A stretch of DNA of 64,000 bases from Druceiella hillmani (Eukaryota > Arthropoda > Insecta > Lepidoptera > Hepialidae), in assembly GCA_039881145.1 (NCBI GenBank), contig JAYKKI010000004.1, forward strand, positions 50,949,001-51,013,000. Reading direction: 5' to 3'. A program made the position numbers and the translations under genes. A model generated the notes under the pieces. That model did no database searches. It saw nothing but the letters and a program-made list of their open reading frames with translations, and was not told the DNA's origin. Of the stretch, positions 58,195 to 64,000 are shown piece after piece (within the stretch, counting starts at the first letter, position 1; every line of letters begins with the position of its first letter).

Positions 58195-58545
58195 TAACAC
58201 GCCTAGATCCGAGAGTCTGTGTACGCGCGCTTTCGTTACATTTCATGTTTAGTCTATGCCCGCTCACGGTCACGCGTTGTCTATGGGCCGTGTGTACGCG
58301 CTCTTTTTATTCCTTTTCTTGTTTATTCCCAGCACATTCCCAGTAATTTTCAATTTAAATATCGAACGGTCACCTTCGCGCCAACGAACGTCACTTTGTA
58401 TCGACGCGTTCTGGACGGTGGGCGTGAAAAATGACGCCTTTCCAATTAATCGTTCCGTTATAGTTCTATTTTGCGTCGACGGGAGTGCGTTCTATTTTGC
58501 GTCTCGAGTTGTTGATCATAACAGAACTAATAATAAAACAGAGCG
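58195..58545 (+). other. GC-enriched island with overlapping open frames
   Basis: CpG-containing sequence (gtgtacgcgcgctttcg, ccttcgcgccaacgaacgtc, gacgcgttctggacggtggg, gcgtcgacgggagtgcg) contrasts with AT-rich flanks. Two plus-strand frames (58219-58434 and 58256-58555) overlap here. The second begins MPAHGHALSMGR and has a hydrophobic stretch ALFLFLFLFIPSTFPVIF, but no family is recognised. It may be regulatory DNA or a host exon. Confidence 0.35.
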
Positions 58546-59209
58546 TATTAGATAATAATGGCGTAAGCAGTTGAGAAATTACGCGGTAGTATAATAATTA
58601 TGCGAATGCGAGATGTATCTTTTCTTCGCCAGGATTGATCTCATACTCGTAATTATTACAAATAAACATAATGAATCAAAGAGTATCAGGTATTATTGTT
58701 TTTCTAGCATTACAGTTCTAGTATTCCTGGAGTATTAAATAAAAAGTAAAATTAAAATTTGTCATAAAAATGTTTATGTTTCTTCCAGGCTTTGGTTCAG
58801 TTTTGGGAAGATAACGATTTTTTTTTAATATTTTTATTATCTCACTAAATTTATCGTATACCCCATCTAAAGATAGGCGTGGAAAAAATATTAAATGAAT
58901 AAAATAATATGGACTTTTAAGAATCTTTACTAAAGGATTATATAATAAAAACATGTTATAAAAAAGGTTTGCAACGCCTTTTATTTCTCAATCCGACCTC
59001 TCAAAGATATAGAAAATAAAGTTTTAATTAATAAACGTTCGTAATACTATCGACATTACAAATCTATGCCTTAATGACAGGATGAAAAATACCCAGCGTA
59101 CCTTATAAGACATACGACAGAAGTAAAATCCGTACAATAATTTTAATTTGCTTCATTAGACGTAATTTAAACAAATCAAATGTAATGAAAATAAGTTTCA
59201 CATCCTGTG
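58546..59209. other. Unannotated stretch
   Basis: No gene recognised. Confidence 0.4.
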
Positions 59210-61742
59210 ATAATGATCACGTTTTACGTGACCATTACAATCATATTAATTACAGTAATTATAAGTGCTATAATATCAATAGTCACAAATTTATAAATCA
59301 CACAGAGTTATTACATACTACTATGATCACGTTTTACGTGACCATTACAATCACCTTAATTACAGTAATTATAAGTACTATAATATCAATAGTCACAAAT
59401 TTAATAATTACACAGAGTTATTACATACTACTATGATTACGTTTTAGGTGACCATTACAATTACCTTAATTACAGTAATTATTAAGTACTATAATATCAA
59501 TACTCACAAATTTAATAATTACACAGAGTTATTACATACTACTATGATCACGTTTTACGTGACCATTACAATCACCTTAATTACAGTAATTATAAGTACT
59601 ATAATATCAATAGTCACAAATTTAATAATTACACAGAGTTATTACATACTACTATGATCACGTTTTACGCGACCATTACAATCACCTTAATTACAGTAAT
59701 TATAAGTGCTATAATATCAATAGTCACAAATTTATAAGTCACACAGAGTTATTACATACTACTATGATCACGTTTTACGTGACCATTACAATCACCTTAA
59801 TTACAGTAATTATAAGTACTATAATATCAATAGTCACAAATTTAATAATTACACAGAGTTATTACATACTACTATGATTACGTTTTACGTGACCATTACA
59901 ATTACCTTAATTACAGTAATTATAAGTACTATAATATCAATAGTCACAAATTTAATAATTACACAGAGTTATTACATACTACTATGATTACGTTTTACGT
60001 GACCATTACAATCACCTTAATTACAGTAATTATAAGTGCTATAATATCAATAGTCACAAATTTATTAATCACACAGAGTTACTACATACTACTATGATCA
60101 CGTTTTAAGTGACCATTACAATCACCTTAATTACAGTAATTAGAAGTGCTATAATATCAATAGTCACAAATTTATTAATCACACAGAGTTACTACATACC
60201 ACTATGATCACGTTTTAAGTGACCATTACAATCACCTTAACTACAGTAATTATAAGTACTATAATATCAATAGTCACAAATTTAATAATTACACAGAGTT
60301 ATTACATACTACTATGATTACGTTTTACGTGACCATTACAATTACCTTAATTACAGTAATTATAAGTACTATAATATCAATAGTCACAAATTTAATAATT
60401 ACACAGAGTTATTACATACTACTATGATTACGTTTTACGTGACCATTACAATCACCTTAATTACAGTAATTATAAGTGCTATAATATCAATAGTCACAAA
60501 TTTATTAATCACACAGAGTTACTACATACTACTATGATCACGTTTTAAGTGACCATTACAATCACCTTAATTACAGTAATTATAAGTGCTATAATATCAA
60601 TAGTCACAAATTTATTAATCACACAGAGTTACTACATACCACTATGATCACGTTTTAAGTGACCATTACAATCACCTTAACTACAGTAATTATAAGTGCT
60701 ATAATATCAATAGTCACAAATTTATTAATTACACAGAGTTATTACATACTACTATGATCACGTTTTAAGTGACCATTACAATCGCCTTAATTACAGTAAT
60801 TATAAGTGCTATAATATCAATAGTCACAAATTTATTAATCACACAGAGTTACTACATACTACTATGATCACGTTTTAAGTGACCATTACAATCACCTTAA
60901 CTACAGTAATTATAAGTGCTATAATATCAATAGTCACAAATTTATTAATTACACAGAGTTATTACATACTACTATGATCACGTTTTAAGTGACCATTACA
61001 ATCACCTTAATTGCAGTAATTATAAGTACTATAATATCAATAGTCACAAATTTATTAATCACACAGAGTTACTACATACTACTATGATCACGTTTTAAGT
61101 GACCATTACAATCACCTTAACTACAGTAATTATAAGTGCTATAATATCAATAGTCACAAATTTATTAATTACACAGAGTTATTACATACTACTATGATCA
61201 CGTTTTAAGTGACCATTACAATCACCTTAATTACAGTAATTATAAGTACTATAATATCAATAGTCACAAATTTATTAATTACACAGAGTTATTACATACT
61301 ACTATGATCACGTTTTAAGTGACCATTACAATCACCTTAATTACAGTAATTATAAGTGCTATAATATCAATAGTCACAAATTTATTAATCACACAGAGTT
61401 ACTACATACTACTATGATCACGTTTTAAATGACCATTACAATCACCTTAACTACAGTAATTATAAGTGCTATAATATCAATAGTCACAAATTTATTAATT
61501 ACACAGAGTTATTACATACTACTATGATCACGTTTTAAGTGACCATTACAATCACCTTAATTACAGTAATTATAAGTACTATAATATCAATAGTCACAAA
61601 TTTATTAATTACACAGAGTTATTACATACTACTATGATCACGTTTTAAGTGACCATTACAATCACCTTAATTACAGTAATTATAAGTGCTATAATATCAA
61701 TAGTCACAAATGTATTAATTACACAGAGTTATTACATACTAC
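59210..61742. repeat. 110-bp satellite array, about 23 copies
   Basis: Units run actatgatcacgttttacgt, gaccattacaatcaccttaa, ttacagtaattataagtgct, ataatatcaatagtcacaaa, tttattaatcacacagagtt, attacat. Each has attac-a-gtaat, and early units have tcacg-tttta-cgtga, both small palindromes. From about 60090 many units carry ttttaagtga, which destroys the second palindrome. Earlier units mix acgtg forms. Variants recur in blocks of two to four units. Hydrophobic frames at the start are repeat translations. Confidence 0.96.
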
Positions 61743-61929
61743 TGTTTATTCATTGACCATATTTTATTTCAAGACAATATTACAAAAACTGCCATCAATC
61801 ATCTTTATCATTAGATTTCGCAAAGAATCTCATGCTTTGAAAATCTTTTCCATCAATGTATATTAAGTGGAGGCGTTTTTAAGTTCGTGGAATAGGGGGT
61901 AAAAAGTGAGAATAAAAATACAAATTTAC

Positions 61930-62845
61930 ATCATACATCCATCTACATCTTCATAAAAAAATGTTTTATCTTTCTCCGAAAAATAAGCTGAAACTCCGTC
62001 CTTCACTTCTTCATTGTTTGAAAATTCATCCCTACAAAGTTCTTTTTTACCTTTGGGAATAGGTAATATCGCTGGGTTCAGGTACAGGTTCAGGGTAGGC
62101 CCTGTAGGGTGGATGATCCAAAATATCGAAGCCCATCTTATGCTAACACAACATGATCCTTATGAACAGCTGCGTTGTCGTGCAGGAGAACTTTTGGTTA
62201 ATTTTCCCCTTTTTTTCTTTAATGAATTCTTTCAATTGCTGGAGAATTGAAGCATTGTATTAACAGGTTATGGAAAAGCTTTTAACTTTATAATCTATCA
62301 AGAGGATTCCTTCTGAGTCTCAAAAGACTCTCGCCGTGGTTTTTCCAGCTGACTGCGACACCTTAAACTTTTTGGGCGGTGCTGTACCTTTTTAGTGCTA
62401 TTGCATAGTCTTGTTTGGACTCAGATTCATAATGATGAACCCAAGTTTCGTCCCCAGTAACAATACAAGTCGGCGCAAGAATATCCCACACGGTGTTGTT
62501 TTGAGGCGGAGTAAACATTCTCAGCGCCCACATTGCACTGACCTTACTCATCCCAAGACGATCGTGAAGAATTTTAAGAATGGTTATATCCGACACTCCA
62601 ACCATTTCTGCGAGCTGTTTCTTATTTAGTCTAGCTTCTTCTAATATTAATTTTTCGACTTTTTTAATGATTTCCGGTGCAGTAACTTCGATCGATCCTT
62701 GTTTAAATATACTGTGCCACTTATAAATTATGGTTTTACCTGAGCAAGTGTCCTCGTAAACGGATGTCATCTCTTCCAGTATGATTTGAACCAATTTTCC
62801 TTGCTTGGTAAGGAACTTTATAATCATGATTATGATTTTCTCCAT
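61930..62845 (-). pseudogene. Mariner transposase relic with 160-codon intact N-terminal half
   Basis: From ATG 62845 the minus strand is open for 160 codons. It has an N-terminal helix-turn-helix (FLTKQGKLVQIILEEMTSVY, YKWHSIFKQGSIEV), a second one (LILEEARLNKKQLAEMVGVS, ILKILHDRLGMSKVSAMWAL), and then the first catalytic Asp in IVTGDETWVHHYESESKQD. After a stop at 62363 the frame shifts. LHDNAAVHKDHVV (second Asp) is near 62190, and RDEFSNNEEVKDGVSAYFSE is near 62010-61960. A large part of the middle is damaged, so it is inactive. The family acts as a dimer cutting element ends. The 3' side lies close to the end of the 110-bp satellite. Confidence 0.92.
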
Positions 62846-62856
62846 ATTATTATTTA

Positions 62857-62938
62857 AATGAGAATTTAATATCTTTTAACTATGGAGAATTATTTCCCCA
62901 TATAATTCTCCATAGTTAAAAGATATTCAATTCTCATT
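62857..62938. repeat. 37-bp hairpin upstream of the mariner relic
   Basis: Left arm about 62857-62892 and right arm 62902-62938 are inverted with one mismatch (gagaattt/gagaattg). The arm core is atcttttaactatggagaat. It begins 12 bases upstream of the transposase ATG, where a mariner untranslated leader and end would normally be. Confidence 0.9.
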
Positions 62939-62959
62939 CAATTCCTCGAACTTAAAAAT

Positions 62960-63460
62960 GCACTCTCGTATAAAACAAACTCCTTCGCCGTGTCTCTCTG
63001 TCTTTATATACGCGATTTTCTCCGTAAATACTGAACGGATTTTGTTTCGATTTTCATTATTGGGTAGACTGATTTTTGACTAATATTTTGTTAAGGGATA
63101 CACGAAAACAATGTATGACAACTTTTTTATTCTAATGAAGTCCGCGACAACACAAATTATTTACATTTGTGTTGTCGCAAAATTTTCAAAACGTGGTAGA
63201 AAAAAAATAAATTTAATTAACTAAATTTCCATGAGGTTATTGCACAAAGAGGTCATAATTATTATCAAATGAATATTATATTGTAATCTTCCTCAACTTA
63301 TATATTAAATTTTGCTTGTAAACTATAATTTTCTAACGAATAGTTGTTAAGTTGTGACGGTGTTTTTAAGTAATCAAAATTATACGCACGGACTTTCACA
63401 CATTGACGCGGACGTGAAAAATCTTTTCTTACCCGTGAGAAACAGGAGCGAGTCGCTAGT
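62960..63460. repeat. Interspersed repeat fragments with small hairpin
   Basis: The opening 'cgtataaaacaaactccttc', 'gccgtgtctctctgtcttta' and 'tactgaacggattttg', and the closing 'aggagcgagtcgctagta', match the two ends of a known style of insect repeat module (recollection). The middle carries a perfect 14-bp hairpin, gcgacaacacaaat/atttgtgttgtcgc, at 63144-63157 and 63165-63178. Confidence 0.5.
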
Positions 63461-64000
63461 ACTTATATATATTTATCAATAAATGGCACCAGAATAAAAT
63501 GGAACAACGGTGAAATCCTATGGAAACAGCCCTCGGCGTTTCGTTTATCAATGAAAAAAAAGTTTCACTTCAAAAATGGAACATATCCTATCATCAGAAA
63601 ATTGTCACCAATCAAAGAAACACCCTACAAGAAGCTCTCCATTATGACGTAGACAAAGCATATTTGTTTAATACCTACACAAATAGCAAGAAAAATGAAC
63701 AAATTTAGACGTGAACATAATAATGGCCAGAAGAAATCATTTTCTATATATAGGAATTTCTCAAGTTATGATCGATCTACCGCGAAAGGAAAAAAATCCA
63801 TAATATATTTAATGTTATTAAGAATTTCTCACGTTACTACCAAACTTTTGTGACAGCAAAAAAATCGTAACCTTTTTAAAATGATTTAATATTATGATAG
63901 CCAGTTTGTGATTTCTTCAACAAATATTTTCCCTGGCAACGAACGACGAAACGCAATATGTTTCACTGTTACACAGCGATTTAATATTTCACCACACACT
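63461..64000. other. Unannotated stretch
   Basis: No recognised gene. The frame at 63520-63708 (METALGVSFINEKK) shows no known domain. Confidence 0.35.

Noticed and set aside
59185..59657. Hydrophobic frames that look like membrane proteins
   Set aside because: They are translations of the first units of the 110-bp satellite and are cut by stops in the other units.
62014..62250. Plus-strand 78-codon frame
   Set aside because: It lies antisense to the mariner C-terminal relic, which explains the sequence.

Overview
The window is AT-rich eukaryotic DNA with no bacterial-style gene organisation and no host protein-coding exon that I can recognise. It looks like arthropod, most likely insect, intergenic or intronic DNA. 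Several repeats carry wording I associate with moths and butterflies: a SINE ending in a 'cctatattcagcagtgga' tail at about 32.2 kb, an RTE-type LINE tail at about 8.9 kb, the 'ggccaagtgccagtcgg' repeat at 33.2 kb, and a short TTAGG run at 18.6 kb. Lepidoptera is therefore my best guess, by inference only.

Layout. 0-12 kb: a mariner relic, a 5'-truncated Jockey-type LINE with an exact 12-bp target duplication, a mariner-like element with both inverted ends and TA duplication, several tandem duplications, an RTE tail and a CR1/Jockey-type reverse transcriptase relic. 12-23 kb: the first two copies of dispersed family A, degenerate tandem repeats, a TTAGG-bridged duplication, a Helitron helicase relic, a 54-bp array and a GC-rich island ending near a good splice-donor sequence. 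23-34 kb: a 76-bp satellite with six-unit higher-order structure, a foldback element, the third copy of family A, a 193-bp tandem repeat, two more GC-rich islands and a SINE. 34-44 kb: a foldback element with a hammerhead-ribozyme-like core, two mariner relics, a 498-bp foldback and an LTR-like segment. 44-64 kb: satellites with units of about 83.5, 43, 55 and 110 bp, a 2.3-kb imperfect palindrome, a second Jockey relic and another mariner relic.

Nothing here forms an operon or pathway. The recognisable proteins are all broken transposases, reverse transcriptases or a helicase. The most interesting signal is the hammerhead-like core at 35266-35306, inside a family of foldback repeats (35078-35364, with a truncated relative at 4255-4421). 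It resembles the self-cleaving motifs known from Penelope-like elements and retrozymes. Also notable are the higher-order satellites, one of which carries a hairpin in most units, and the GC-rich islands, which may mark regulatory DNA or a non-coding first exon.
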